Origin: Mya arenaria
Taxonomy: Eukaryota; Mollusca; Bivalvia; Myida; Myidae
DNA: 64,000 nucleotides
Reading direction: 5' to 3'
NCBI RefSeq assembly: GCF_026914265.1
Contig: NC_069123.1
Span: forward strand, 32,878,678 to 32,942,677
The position numbers and the translations under genes were made by a program. Shown piece by piece: positions 33,355 to 44,462 of the stretch. Below the pieces are notes generated by a model. The model saw only the letters and a list, made by a program, of their open reading frames with translations. It was not told the DNA's origin and did no database searches. Positions within the stretch are counted from its first letter, which is position 1. Each line of letters begins with the position of its first letter.

Positions 33355-34045
33355 AATAGTAAAAGATACTATACACAAAATATTGTTTGAATCTGAACAC
33401 AATGCTACATCTTCGGGACAAAATAGATTTACCGGACAATTCAACGCGCTCGTCAATTTGTGATTTGATATTTTCGCTTAGATTGACATAAAAGTCGCAA
33501 CCATGCACACCATAATTTTGATAGACAAGTCGAACCAGTTTTATTCCCCGCTGTTTCACATTACATTAAGATTAAGTTATTTACAGAACGATTTCCTGTA
33601 TGTTAAAATAAATATTGAAGGAAAATATTTATGAAATGTACACTATATTTTAATTAACATTTAGAATAAATGTATGGGTACAATCGAAATGACTCTTTCG
33701 TCAACAAAAACTATTACATCTAACCGGAAAATGCTGATCACAACCTGAAATCCTGTTCCAAGTCAACATATTCATATTGTTAAACAATGTAACGATGTCA
33801 ATATTTTCACTGAGCATACTTTTCTTCCACCTTAATCGTGTAATTTTGATGTGCGTTTTATTTGCTCAACAAACCAAATATTTATTTGTATAAATATATA
33901 TAAGGACAACACTTTTCTTGATTGATATGAGAAGGTAACCAAACTAAACAATTGACAAACACAATTGTCTGAATTCTGAAAGCATAGTATCATGTAGTCG
34001 AAATATGTTTTGAAGATATCATAAGCAATGGCAACACACGTACGT
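33355..34045. other. Intergenic, no gene recognised
   Basis: Minus ORF 33212-33559 runs out of the element end and is not coding. The rest is AT-rich without structure I can name. Confidence 0.4.
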
Positions 34046-34480
34046 TAATCATCAACAATGGAAATTTGCAGAATATACACACGTACGATAATCATTATCA
34101 ACAATGGAAATTTGCAGCATATACACACGTATGAAAGTCATTATAAACAATGGCAATTTGCAAAAATTTACACACATATGTCAATAATTATAAACAATGG
34201 AAATTTGCAAAAAATACACACATATGCCAATCATTATAAACAAAGGCAATTTGCAAAATATACATACGTATGCCAGCCTAAAAACATCTTTAAAAAACAG
34301 TAACAGTACCTGATAAAATGATAACCTTAAATTAGTACTGCATAAATGTTTTAAGGCTATCATATTTCTGACCTACTTGCGACTCGATCTTAGCAATCAG
34401 TTTCATCAATCAATATCAGCACACGTATGCCAATCATAACAGGCGATGACAATTTGCACAATATTCACACGTATGTCGAC
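34040..34480. repeat. ~42-bp tandem repeat
   Basis: Six to eight diverging units of AACAATGGAAATTTGCA followed by ATATACACACGTATG and CCAATCATTATA. Spacing is roughly 40-46 bp; later units (34420-34660) are scattered. Confidence 0.7.
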
Positions 34481-34699
34481 ATAGAAAATAAATTTGCAAT
34501 AAACAGTATCAAATAAAAATACAAAACCAACATGTATTTAGAAAACTTCATAAAAAGGCTATCATATTTCAATCATTATCAGCAATGGCAATCAGAGAAT
34601 AAAGACACATACATGAAACACTATCAACAATTGAATCTTGCAAAATTGTCAACTTACGTCAATAATTATCAGCAAAGCCAATTTTAATTCGGTGTCCGC

Positions 34700-35130
34700 G
34701 TTACAATATGCTATTTGTTTGTATAAACAAAATGCTGCTGACGCACATTCTCACTGGTCCGACCCAGTGTTTGACCTGACATGACCCATAATCACCCTGT
34801 TCATAAATGGCATGCTGCGAAATTTTCTGACTGAGTTTCTTGAAGATTGGATGCACTGATGAATTTGTAAAAGAAAAAAGAAACTTTAACATATTTTCTG
34901 TTTAATACTTCACCTAGTGCCCTACTTTTTTTACCTGAAATGACCCATATTGACCGAGTTTCCTGAAGACTGAATAAATGTTTTCCTTGATTTGACGTAG
35001 TTATCTAGTTTTTTACCCGAGATGATCCGAATTCACACTAGTCTTAAGTTTCATACTGACAAATATTCCGACCAAGTTTCATGATGTAAAAAACATTCTT
35101 TCACGACACCCGAAAGCCCACCCGCCTAGT
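34700..35130. repeat. Degenerate element with ACCTGAAATGACCCATA units
   Basis: Three diverged units contain TTTTT.ACC(T/C)GA(A/G)ATGA(C/T)CC followed by a GTTTC(C/A)TGA segment. They resemble the core of the element at 46273-47085. Confidence 0.4.
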
Positions 35131-35650
35131 TTTCGCTAATCTATAAAACATGTTTTCGATGAAAAATCGGGCTTAAAATTAATCTTAAAACAACAACAAA
35201 GATATAATTTTGAAAACAATTCACAATCTGATATAAAACCTTTTGCATCAGGAAGACCTATCACCGTTTGGTCTGAATGCAAAAGTTCTTGACTGTCTTG
35301 TTGTCATTCCGTGTAGTTGAAATGCCATTTACTTCAGGTTTACACACAATCGATAAACCAATCTCTAGAAAAAAATGTAAAATAAAAGAGGTCATATAGA
35401 TACTGGTTGAAATAATCTTTCGTACATTAATTTGAGAACGACACTTCGAGCAACAGGTTCGTTTATACCTGTTTAATTGCCTCTACTCAAGCAGCTATAG
35501 TTTTAATATTTAACTTAATGAGAGAATTCTAGATCATGCAGCATTAGTGAAAACATACGATAATATAAAGCTCATATCAGATGCTTTAAATCTATATTTT
35601 AGTTTTGTTAGTGCGTCATTATTAGCAAGATTTGCATATATACCTTTTGT

Positions 35651-38557
35651 CTACTCCTTAAGGGCTGCAAATATATCAAAGATGTCTCCTGGTGAATTTT
35701 TCATCACGGCGACACAAACTTGCTTCAATGTCTTGAGTGTTTCATTCTTCTGTTTTCTCCATTCGAGTAGCACATGGAATACAAAGTCCACTCTTGCATC
35801 AAAGTGGTCTTTTCTTATTCGTTTCATATCAACTTGCTTTAATCCAAGCTCTATGCCTATAAGCCAAATCTCTTTGTTTGTTCTCAAAGATGATGCAATC
35901 TTTGACACGTGTTGATCAGTTGGAACAATATCTAAATCTACACCTATGAATGTCGTTTCTGCCTTTTCCCTGTCGTCTAGAACATCGCTGTACCAACTCT
36001 TCAGATCTTCGTCTGTTTGCATTGCATGTTGGTCACATATCTCGTGATCAACACAACAAATTTCTCCATCTGTAAGTAGGGCATTTACTCGGAAAAGTCC
36101 GACGCCTGGTTCATTTATATTAGGACACTGAACATATTCTTCGTATGGTGTTGTTTTCGCGAAGTTCTTTGACCTTGGTAAAAGGCCCAGGATCGCCATC
36201 AAGTTGCTGTACAAAATACGTCTGACATCCGTACAAACACCGGAATCTATTGCTTGTTTCTTATGCTTCGACATAAATGACATCCTTGCATAGACGATGT
36301 GGTCGACGAACCATAATCTGAGCTGAGCCTGACTGTTCACTTTAAACACGCCGAAGTTATTGTACATCATATTTTTCCTGTTCAGTTTTGCAATTTCCCA
36401 GTTCCTAATGCAAGCAGCTAATAGCCTGTGGAAAATAGCTGGTGGCATAAAATTGTCTTTGAAAACAAAACAGAGTGCTTCAGTGTTTTGCCATTTTGGT
36501 GGATTTGTTAATTCTTCCCGATCATCTTTAGGCTTTGCTTTGAGCTGGCAAGGTAAAATGTGAAAGTTTGTACCTGAATGGAGAGGCGCACAAATGGGGC
36601 CTGTGTAATTAAGATCCACACAGCTGGTGTCATCTTGTTGAACTCTGTCTTCATCTTGTTCTTCATAATCTTCCAAATGTATTGGCTTGGACATAATATT
36701 TAAGTATTCCATGTATTCAACGACAACATCAGCGTTGGCTTCGATCTGTGGAGCACTGTGCGTCAAAATTGCCTGCAGCAGTTGCTGTTCTAATATAGCA
36801 GACCCTTTGTATCTTTGCCACTCTTTAAGGAGCTTTGGTGGTACATGTTTCTCTTTGTGGTTGATGAAGCACTTAAAGGCTTCAATGATCCATTGTGGGG
36901 ACAAAATGACATGATTTTTCAATTCCGTTGTGTTAAAGTAAAGGATGTTCCCATACATGTGCTGAATTTCCAAGAACAACTGTAGCTGGGCACTTTCCAA
37001 AGGCTGTGGGTTCTCTCTGTTTGCAGCTTCAACCTCACGCAGTGTTACCATTTCTATTCCGTCCCCTCTCATTTGTTCAAAGGTTTTCTCAAGCTGTATC
37101 CATTTCAGCGGATGCTTTTCATTCCAATAGGGTTGGACTTCAGCCACCTTTTTGACTTCATTTCTGATTTCATCAAAAACTGGGTCTTTTGCATCAAGAT
37201 TGTTCACGAGAAATTTTCTATCATGCACATGCTTTAAAACATTTGTGTCAATAAATGGTCTCAATGCTTCATTAAAGAAGGCATTCATGTGTTCTTCTTT
37301 GTCTTCATCTGTGCCGGACATCTCGTCCTTATGAGTGCCAATCAGGATGACCGTTGGTTTATCTTCGTGTTCTTGATCATGAATTGAGCTGTACATGTGG
37401 ATGGAATTCAGCCAAAACTTGAAGGCATCCAGACAGGTGAACTTTTCATGAACCAGACCAGCCAATGATTCACTTTCTTCAACAAGATCACTTAATTTTT
37501 TTGTCATATTCATCAACAAAAGGTAAATTGACCGCTTGTTCAAGAAAAAGTGGTGGGTTGAATAGTACAAATTCTGCCCTGCAAAGTCCCACACTGAAAC
37601 AAGTGGTGGATTTCCTTGGATGTCTGTTTCTTTTATGATTTCTTCATGAGCTTTGGTAGGAATTGTTCGAGGAATTTCTTCTCTTGGTTCTATTTCATCT
37701 GGTTGAACAAATTTCTTTAACTTCTCCAAGTCAACTTGAACATTAACAGGAGGCTGAACAGTCTCCTTTACTTGTGTATTTTCCTCAGGCGGTTCAGATA
37801 CATCCATATTTTCTTCCTGCTGTTGTTCATGCTCTACAACAGGCGTAATAGAATCAGGAAAGTCATACTGTTGAAAAGCCCGTTCTAATGTACGTTGTAC
37901 ATTTCGTTTCTGCGTCAAGGCCAGCTTTTTCCATTTTTCATTTTCAATCTTACACAAGTGTACATCAATGCCTTCAGTACTTAATGGATATTGCTCATTA
38001 ACCGGAATCTGTGTTGGTCTATTATTCTTTAAAGCGTCAATTAGGTTATTGACAAGGGATGTTTTTCCAACGGAAAACATGCCGACAACCATTGCTCGAA
38101 TTCTTTGTACCTCTTCATGGCCCTCTCGTAAAGCTCTAGCATACATGGCAAGTTTTTTGTCATCCAATCCTTTAACTTCCATTGGCATCTTTTCATCAAC
38201 CTCTGGTTCTTCTGGCTCATCCTCATTATAGATATCTTTCATAATGGCCTCTGCCAATCCTTGCTTGTTCCAGCAAAGAAGGAATATTCGGAGAATTTGC
38301 TTCGTTTCTTCAAGGCTTACACCAAGCTTCACAGACACAACATTTACAAAGTTCCTCATTATTTCAGACACAATTCTCAAGCTCTGGTCTCCTTTTTCGA
38401 TGCTTTCTTTGGCTACCTGCTTTATCTCATCATCAAGTTGGGTTTTTCCGATTTCAGAGAGGTTAGCCCTTACTTCCTTTAGAATGTTAACCACTTCTTT
38501 AGTCTGCTCATCATCATTCTGCATCAGGCTGTCTTCTGAGCCTCCGTTGTCAGCCAT
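35651..38557 (-). CDS. ROCO-family GTPase with C-terminal Death domain (intact)
   Basis: 968 residues, one uninterrupted coding exon. Residues 1-112: alpha-helical N-terminal region of unknown fold (EQTKEVVNILKEVR...RIFLLCWNKQG). About 113-150: acidic linker. Roc GTPase: P-loop GMFSVGKTS at 159-167, switch I STEGIDV at 193-199, DFAGQ at 324-328, THKD at 408-411. Residues ~206-315 are an acidic/Gln-rich insertion between switch I and G3. COR follows from about 475 (FLEIQHMYGNILYF, SPQWIIEAFKCF). Death domain ~874-965 (IWLIGIELGL...FVFHVLLEW). Roc-COR modules are dimerising GTPases; Death domains recruit death-fold adaptors, so a signalling role in apoptosis or immunity is inferred. There is no kinase domain or LRR, unlike LRRK and DAPK. 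Acceptor TATTTTCAG at 38581 indicates a 5'UTR intron. The stop TAG lies 7 nt before a conserved donor. Confidence 0.92.
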   Translation of the reverse strand: MADNGGSEDSLMQNDDEQTKEVVNILKEVRANLSEIGKTQLDDEIKQVAKESIEKGDQSLRIVSEIMRNFVNVVSVKLGVSLEETKQILRIFLLCWNKQGLAEAIMKDIYNEDEPEEPEVDEKMPMEVKGLDDKKLAMYARALREGHEEVQRIRAMVVGMFSVGKTSLVNNLIDALKNNRPTQIPVNEQYPLSTEGIDVHLCKIENEKWKKLALTQKRNVQRTLERAFQQYDFPDSITPVVEHEQQQEENMDVSEPPEENTQVKETVQPPVNVQVDLEKLKKFVQPDEIEPREEIPRTIPTKAHEEIIKETDIQGNPPLVSVWDFAGQNLYYSTHHFFLNKRSIYLLLMNMTKKLSDLVEESESLAGLVHEKFTCLDAFKFWLNSIHMYSSIHDQEHEDKPTVILIGTHKDEMSGTDEDKEEHMNAFFNEALRPFIDTNVLKHVHDRKFLVNNLDAKDPVFDEIRNEVKKVAEVQPYWNEKHPLKWIQLEKTFEQMRGDGIEMVTLREVEAANRENPQPLESAQLQLFLEIQHMYGNILYFNTTELKNHVILSPQWIIEAFKCFINHKEKHVPPKLLKEWQRYKGSAILEQQLLQAILTHSAPQIEANADVVVEYMEYLNIMSKPIHLEDYEEQDEDRVQQDDTSCVDLNYTGPICAPLHSGTNFHILPCQLKAKPKDDREELTNPPKWQNTEALCFVFKDNFMPPAIFHRLLAACIRNWEIAKLNRKNMMYNNFGVFKVNSQAQLRLWFVDHIVYARMSFMSKHKKQAIDSGVCTDVRRILYSNLMAILGLLPRSKNFAKTTPYEEYVQCPNINEPGVGLFRVNALLTDGEICCVDHEICDQHAMQTDEDLKSWYSDVLDDREKAETTFIGVDLDIVPTDQHVSKIASSLRTNKEIWLIGIELGLKQVDMKRIRKDHFDARVDFVFHVLLEWRKQKNETLKTLKQVCVAVMKNSPGDIFDIFAALKE

Positions 38558-38580
38558 GATGAATCAGGCGACGATTTAGA

Positions 38581-38630
38581 CTGAAAATAGAATATTATGC
38601 ACAGTGTGATGAGTTGAAGAGATACTTACT
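38581..38630 (-). other. 5'UTR splice acceptor of intact ROCO gene
   Basis: ATATTCTATTTTCAG|TCTAAATCG lies 24 nt upstream of the start codon. The proximal paralogue has TTTTATTTTTAG|TCTGAAGCG at the same distance, so the intron predates the duplication. The non-coding first exon was not located. Confidence 0.6.
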
Positions 38631-38719
38631 CTTCGTTGTTTAATTAATACGAATATAGTCGATTGGATAGCTCGGAAGACATGTCAAAGGTTTCAATGCA
38701 AAACATGATGTATTTGCTA

Positions 38720-39119
38720 TGATATTGATTTAAATGTGGTTACATGCAAAACATAAACCAGATTTTGTAAGAAGAAGAATTATGGCCATAATTTGCATTA
38801 TATGTAAAACAGAGTTATTTAACTCGATTATATATGTAGGTTTGGTGGTTGGGTTCCGTTGTGTAAAGTATCAAAGTAATACATCAAGTAATTGCCGAGA
38901 TATTAAACTATGATTTTAAGTCAAATAAAAAGGGCAATCTTGCATTATATGGAATCTGGAAGAGTACCAACCAAGAAACATTTCTGTGAACTTTGGTTGA
39001 GATTGTCCCAGTGGTTTAAGAGTTGTTTGAAGGAAAATGTTGACGACGGACGGAAGGACGACGTACAATCATCCTATAAAATAGCTCACGTTCAGCTTTT
39101 TCTGCTCAGGTGAGCTAAA
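38720..39119. mobile_element. 3' part of a further tandem-core element (family F)
   Basis: A (GACGGACGGAAGGACGACG) tract at about 39042-39062 is followed by a terminal hairpin TAGCTCAC...GTGAGCTA, ending GTGAGCTAAAA. Family B starts at the next bases. The 5' end of F was not resolved. Confidence 0.5.
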
Positions 39120-40123
39120 ACTAGAGCTGTCACAGGAGTGACGAATACCCCCAAATGCCGCCTGGACACAGGAATGGCAAACCATTCCTTTGAAAAGAGG
39201 CCATAACTCCAAGGTTACTGCATACTGCATCTTCTTTTATCATGCATGTATTGTTTAATTTAAATCTGTTGAGTAATTTAGAAGTTACACTGCTACTTGA
39301 CCTGTATCTTCTGATGTTACACCTGTGTACCAAAAATTGTTCAAATCTGTCTAGCCTTTCATGAGTTATCGTCCGGAAACCGTTTTTCTATTTTTAGTAA
39401 CAGTGACCTTGACCTTGGCCCCACCAGCCCCAATATCGAACTTGACCTGTATCTTCTGATGTTACACCTGTGTACCAAAAATTGTTCAAATCTGTCTAGC
39501 CTTTCATGATTTGTCGTCCGGAAACCGTTTTTCTATTTTTAGTAGCAGTGACCTTGACTTTGGCCCCACCAGCCCCAATATCGAACTTGACCTGTATCTT
39601 CTGATATTACACCTGTGTACCAAAATTTTTTCAAATCTGTCAAGCCTTTCATGAGTTATCGTCCAGAAACCGTTTTTCTATTTTTAGTAACAGTGACCTT
39701 GACCTTGGCCCCACCAGCCCCAATATCGTACTTGACCTATATCTTCTCATGTTACACCTGTGTACCAAACTGTATATTCTGATGTTACACCTGTGTACCA
39801 AAAATTGTTCAAATCTGTCTAGCCTTTCATGAGTTATCGTCCGGAAACCCTTTTTCTATTTTTAGTAACAGTGACCTTGACCTTGGCCCCACCAGCCCCA
39901 ATATCGAACTTGACCTGTATCTTCTGATGTTACACCTGTGTACCAAAAATTGTTCAAATCTGTCTAGCCTTTCATGAGTTATCGTCCGGAAACCATAAAA
40001 ACCGACAGACCGACCGACCGACAGACAGACAGACAGACAGACAGACCGACCGACCGACCGACCGACCGACCGACAAGACCACTCCCATATACCCCCTCAA
40101 ACTTCGTTTGTGGGGGTATAACT
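39120..40123. mobile_element. Tandem-core element, family B
   Basis: 5' end ACTAGAG, then hairpin CTGTCACAGGAGTGACG and ATACCCCCAAA. There are about five core units, period ~147 bp (TTGACCTGTATCTTCTGATG ... TTTCTATTTTTAGTAACAG, GTGACCTTGACCTTGGCCC). A (CCGA/CAGA)n tract covers 40003-40074. The terminal hairpin ATACCCCCTCAAACTTC/GTTTGTGGGGGTAT complements the 5' ATACCCCC. Same layout as family A with an otherwise different sequence. Confidence 0.8.
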
Positions 40124-40552
40124 AAGGTGAGCATAAAGACAATCTTTGCCCTTTTGTTTAAAATATGACTGGAATTATTTACATAGGCAAGTTGTACCAT
40201 TCATACCAAAAGCTAGTCTGTGGTTTCATGATAAATAGGCCTGGTATGTCATTACGATGGTTTAATCATCGCTGTTATAGTTAAGTGTGATCTTATTGTT
40301 TCCATACTTTTTTAACAATATTCGCATTGAACTGGGTACACTTGGGCAATTATCAACAAAAAGCCATGAACAACAATGTATTATTCTATAAATAAAACAT
40401 TTATTTAGGAAAATTTACAATCATAGGAGTTACACAGTATTTACAATATGACACAATTATCATTAATGTTTGTGTCTGTAACACAAATGACAAAGCCATG
40501 AAAATATATATTTACATTGAAATGTTACAAATTGTAAACAATGATGAATTTA

Positions 40553-41781
40553 ATCAAGAGCTGTCATAAGACAGCGCGCTCGACTTCGCCGCTTTGACTT
40601 AGAAGTGAATACATTAACAATGTAATATTACTAAGTTTGGTCTATTTATGTCAAACCTAACTTAAATTATTCAATACATAAGGTGACTTTGATGCTGCCC
40701 TCCCAACACCCGAAAAATGACGCAAGTCATTCAAATAACTTGATTTCCCATTAAGAAAATGTGGTCAAGAATATACAAACATGCCTTTTAAAAGAAATTA
40801 AAATAAAATAAAAATAAAATAATAATAAAAAAAAAATAGTATAGCCCTCTTTGTTTTCCCTTGGTAAAAAACTGGTTAAGAATGTAAAAATGTGCCTGTC
40901 AAAAGAAATTTAAAAATAAAATTATTCAAGGGACATAATTTGTATTTAGGGTTAAAATGGAGTTATGTTTCTTGTTGTAAGATGGTCATAAATAATTTTG
41001 AATTTTATTAAGTGCATTGAATGAAAGGAATAGAAGTATTTTTTTATTAAAATCCCAACTTGCCCTTAACTTTTACTTGCCTAAAACTTTAACCTAAGTC
41101 AATCAGGGGCCATAACTTGTATTAAGGAAATGGAATTATGTAACCTCATTGGGTGTTAGTCCTGAACAATTGTGTGTAGTATTAAGTCAATTGAATGAAG
41201 GGTATAGAAGTTATTTATAAATATCCCAACCTGCCCTAAAACTTTAACCTAAGTTCCATAGTCAATCAGGGGTCATAATTTGTATAAAAGATAATATGGA
41301 GTTATCTAACCTCATTATGTGATGGCTCTGAACAACTGTGTGAAGTATTAAGTCAATTTAATGAATGGTATTGGAGTTTTAAGTGAAAATCCCAACTTGC
41401 CCTAAACCTTTAACCCGCCCTAAAACTTTAACCTAAGTCAATCAGGGGCCATAACTTGTATTAAGGATAATATGGAGTTATGTAACCTCATTGTGTGATG
41501 GTCCTGAACAACTGTGCGAAGTAATAAGTCAATTGAACAAAGGGTATAGAAGTTATTTATAAATATCCCAACCTGCCCTAAAACTTTAACCTAAGTTTCA
41601 TAGTCAATCAGGGGCCGTAATATGTGTAAAGAATAATATGGAGTTATCTAACCTCATCTTGTGATGGCCCTGAACAACTGTGTGAAGTATTAACTCAATT
41701 GAATGAAAGGTATTGGACTTATAAGTGAAAATCCCTGGGGCGAATAGTATAGCCCACCTATTCTTCGAATAGTCGAGCTAA
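40553..41781. mobile_element. Tandem-core element, family E
   Basis: 5' end TCAAGAG, hairpin GCTGTCATAAGACAGC, then GCGCTCGACTTCG. About four core units of roughly 160-185 bp carry CCCTAAAACTTTAACCTAAG and TCAATCAGGGGCCATAACTT. The terminal hairpin CTATTCTTCGAATAG ends GTCGAGCTAAA, inverse to the 5' GCTCGAC. It lacks both the microsatellite and the GTGACCTTGACC word. Confidence 0.7.
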
Positions 41782-42183
41782 AAATGAAATGTTTAAAGTT
41801 TTCCATCTTTTTCAAATTAAATAGTATTCTGACATTGTACCGGTAGCTTAAAAGTTGATCCAAATTAAAACTATGGCGAACAGTAAACACCATCTTTTCA
41901 ATGACTTTTTCATTGTTTTTCACTTTCTTCACTGACATTATCCGAAAAGTGTAGTTAAAACTTACATCCTATATTTTAATTTCTTGCAATTAGTAAACTC
42001 ATTTACATTCGCACAATGAATACATTGGTGAAAGTTTAATAGTTCAGAAATACTGAAAATCGTGTGACTGTAATGACATTTTTTCGATGAATTGTATAGG
42101 AGAAATGTTTTCCATAGTACGGAATCAAGGGTCTTAATCAAACTGAAAAACTCTTACCAAGTCAGAACAATTATTTTATTAGA

Positions 42184-42588
42184 CAGGGCTTCCATCAAAG
42201 GAAGTTTGGAAGTATATTACTCCCTAGAAATGGGTGTAAACTTCCAAAATTGATTCTTTGGAAGTACAAAAATTTCCATAATTTCAAAGAAAACTTCCAA
42301 AGTTGAAAGCTTGGAAATTCAAAATATCAAAACCTTTTGTCAATATTACTTTTGAGGTCACAAATGCAATTAGTTTAACTGTTTTTAAGTAAAACTAATG
42401 AATATACGTCGGTCAATTTGGCAATTTAAAGTTGCAAATTATTTGATTTTTAATATACTTGATTAAAAAATAGTTGAAAAAGATATTGTATTCGGGAGAC
42501 TTAAACTTCCACATTTCAGTGTACAACTTCCAAAATTGATTGACAGGAAGTTCATACTTCCAGTTTCAAATTCTTAATGGAAGCCCTG
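42184..42588. mobile_element. CAGGGCTTCCAT-ended MITE
   Basis: A 405-bp element whose ends CAGGGCTTCCAT and ATGGAAGCCCTG are exact inverses. Flanks ATTAGA and ACTAGA are a possible degenerate target duplication. The interior repeats ACTTCCAAA.TTGATT and GGAAGT words in both orientations. The CAG end is compatible with a hAT-type MITE; family unassigned. Confidence 0.65.
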
Positions 42589-42917
42589 ACTAGAACTAGA
42601 TATTGTTTTATATAAATGTGATGGACACGGAAATAAAACAAACAAGTTTTTTTGACCTTCAAAGATTTTAAAACATGTCAATTGCGTTCATTTTCAGTTA
42701 AAAATTAAGAGCAAAACACAAACTGTTATACCTTGATATATGATGTTTGTAGCCGTTTATTATAGATATTAGAAATCAGCAAGCAGATAACATTATGGGT
42801 AAGGGAGCTATCAGAAAACTAGCTTTTTTGTTGTTTGGATATTCCTAAAAGAATGATGATGCAAATTTTCATCATGATACAATGCGCATCTGTTACAGTT
42901 TATGCTAAATAAACTTA

Positions 42918-43922
42918 ACTAGAAGCGCCGCAATGTGACGAAACCAGGTTTTTGTTATGGGCAATCAGAAATTATAGCCAATTAATTTGTTGTATGAGCA
43001 AGTTCAATCTGCAGCTTCATATAAGCTATATTCACACTAAGATTCATCACTATCCATCAATTCTAACTAAGATGTTGGGCAGAAAAACATTTTTCTATTT
43101 TTAGGAACAGTGACCTTGACCCCCACCTCCCAAGCTAGCTCTTCACATAAGCTACTTTCGCTCTAAGTTTCATCAATATTTATCAATGCTAACTAAAGTT
43201 ATTGGGCAGAAACCATTTTTCTATTTTTAGTAACAGTGACCTTGACCCCACCCCCCTCAAAAGAAATTCCAAGCTTGCTCTTCACATAAGCTACTAGTAC
43301 CTACACACAAATTTCGTCAATATCTATCAATCCTAACTAAAGTTATTGGGCAGAAACCATTTTTCTATTTTTAGTAACAGGCGACCTTGACCTTAGCCCA
43401 ACACCCCTCAAAAGCAATCCCATGCTAGCTCTTCACATAAGCTACCTACACACCAAGTTTCATCAATATCTGTCAATGTTAACTAAAGTTATTGGGCAGA
43501 AACCATTTTTCTATTTTAAGTAACAATGACCTTGACCATTTTTCTATTTTAAGTAATAGTGACCTTGACCTTAGCCCCATCCCCACTCAAAAGCAATCCC
43601 AAGCTAGCTCTTCACATAAGTAACTTACACACCAAGTTTCGTCAATATCTATCAATGCTAACTAAAGTTATTGGGCAGAAACCATTTTTCTATTTTTAGT
43701 AACAGTGACCTTGACCTTAGCCCCATCCCCACTCAAAAGCAATCCCAAGCTAGCTCTTCCCATAAGCTACCTACACACCAAGTTTCATCAATATCTATCA
43801 ATGCTAACTAAAGTTATTGAACAGAAACCAATGTTTGACGCCCGCCCGCCCGCCCGCCCGCCCACCCGACGACAACCTCATTCTAATAACCCGGTTTTCG
43901 TTAAAAACCTGGTTAAAAACAG
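42918..43922. mobile_element. Tandem-core element, family C
   Basis: 5' end ACTAGAAGCGCCGCAATGTG, then AAACCAGGTTTTTGTTA. Six core units of about 145 bp (AGCTCTTCACATAAGCTAC ... TTTCTATTTTTAGTAACAG, GTGACCTTGACCTTAGCCCC). A (CGCC)n tract covers 43838-43862. The 3' end AACCCGGTTTTCGTT/AAAAACCTGGTT is a hairpin and inverse to the 5' AACCAGGTTTTT. Confidence 0.75.
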
Positions 43923-44462
43923 GCTTAAATGATTAAAACTTAAATGTTCTGACTGCAGCTTTAAATTCGGTTATAAGTTTATGAGTACAAAAACACATAT
44001 TTACAACCAAGCCTAACATCGAAGCAATGCCGATCTACCTTCGGTGTGTAATAATCAATACATTTCTATACGAGTGTTCTAAAATATCAAAACATTTATC
44101 ATATCCAAAAAAGAAACACCAGCAACAATCCAGTCTGTGATCACAAAACTCACGCCACATTTGTCAGTTTCGGAGTTTCTACAAGACAGCACCCTGAAAA
44201 AATATTATACACATATTTTATATCAAGTAACAAGTACTTACAGTAAAGCTCTGGTCCCAATTTCTTAAAACTTCATAGCTCAACAGATTTATGTTGCTTA
44301 TTTCAATTAGCATAAAAACATTGAATGTTGATAAACGATTTTTTTAATTGCGGCCATAATATTTTTTTTTGGAAGTATAAAAACTCTGAATGAAGTCAAT
44401 ATTGCTCATATTCCTGAAAACTAAAATAGGGGTCTTAGCTCAATCCTGTTATAAGGGACTTA

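Noticed and set aside
43705..43932. Pro/Arg-rich plus-strand ORF (ARPPARPPTRRQ)
   Set aside because: Encoded by the (CGCC)n tract at the 3' end of element C.
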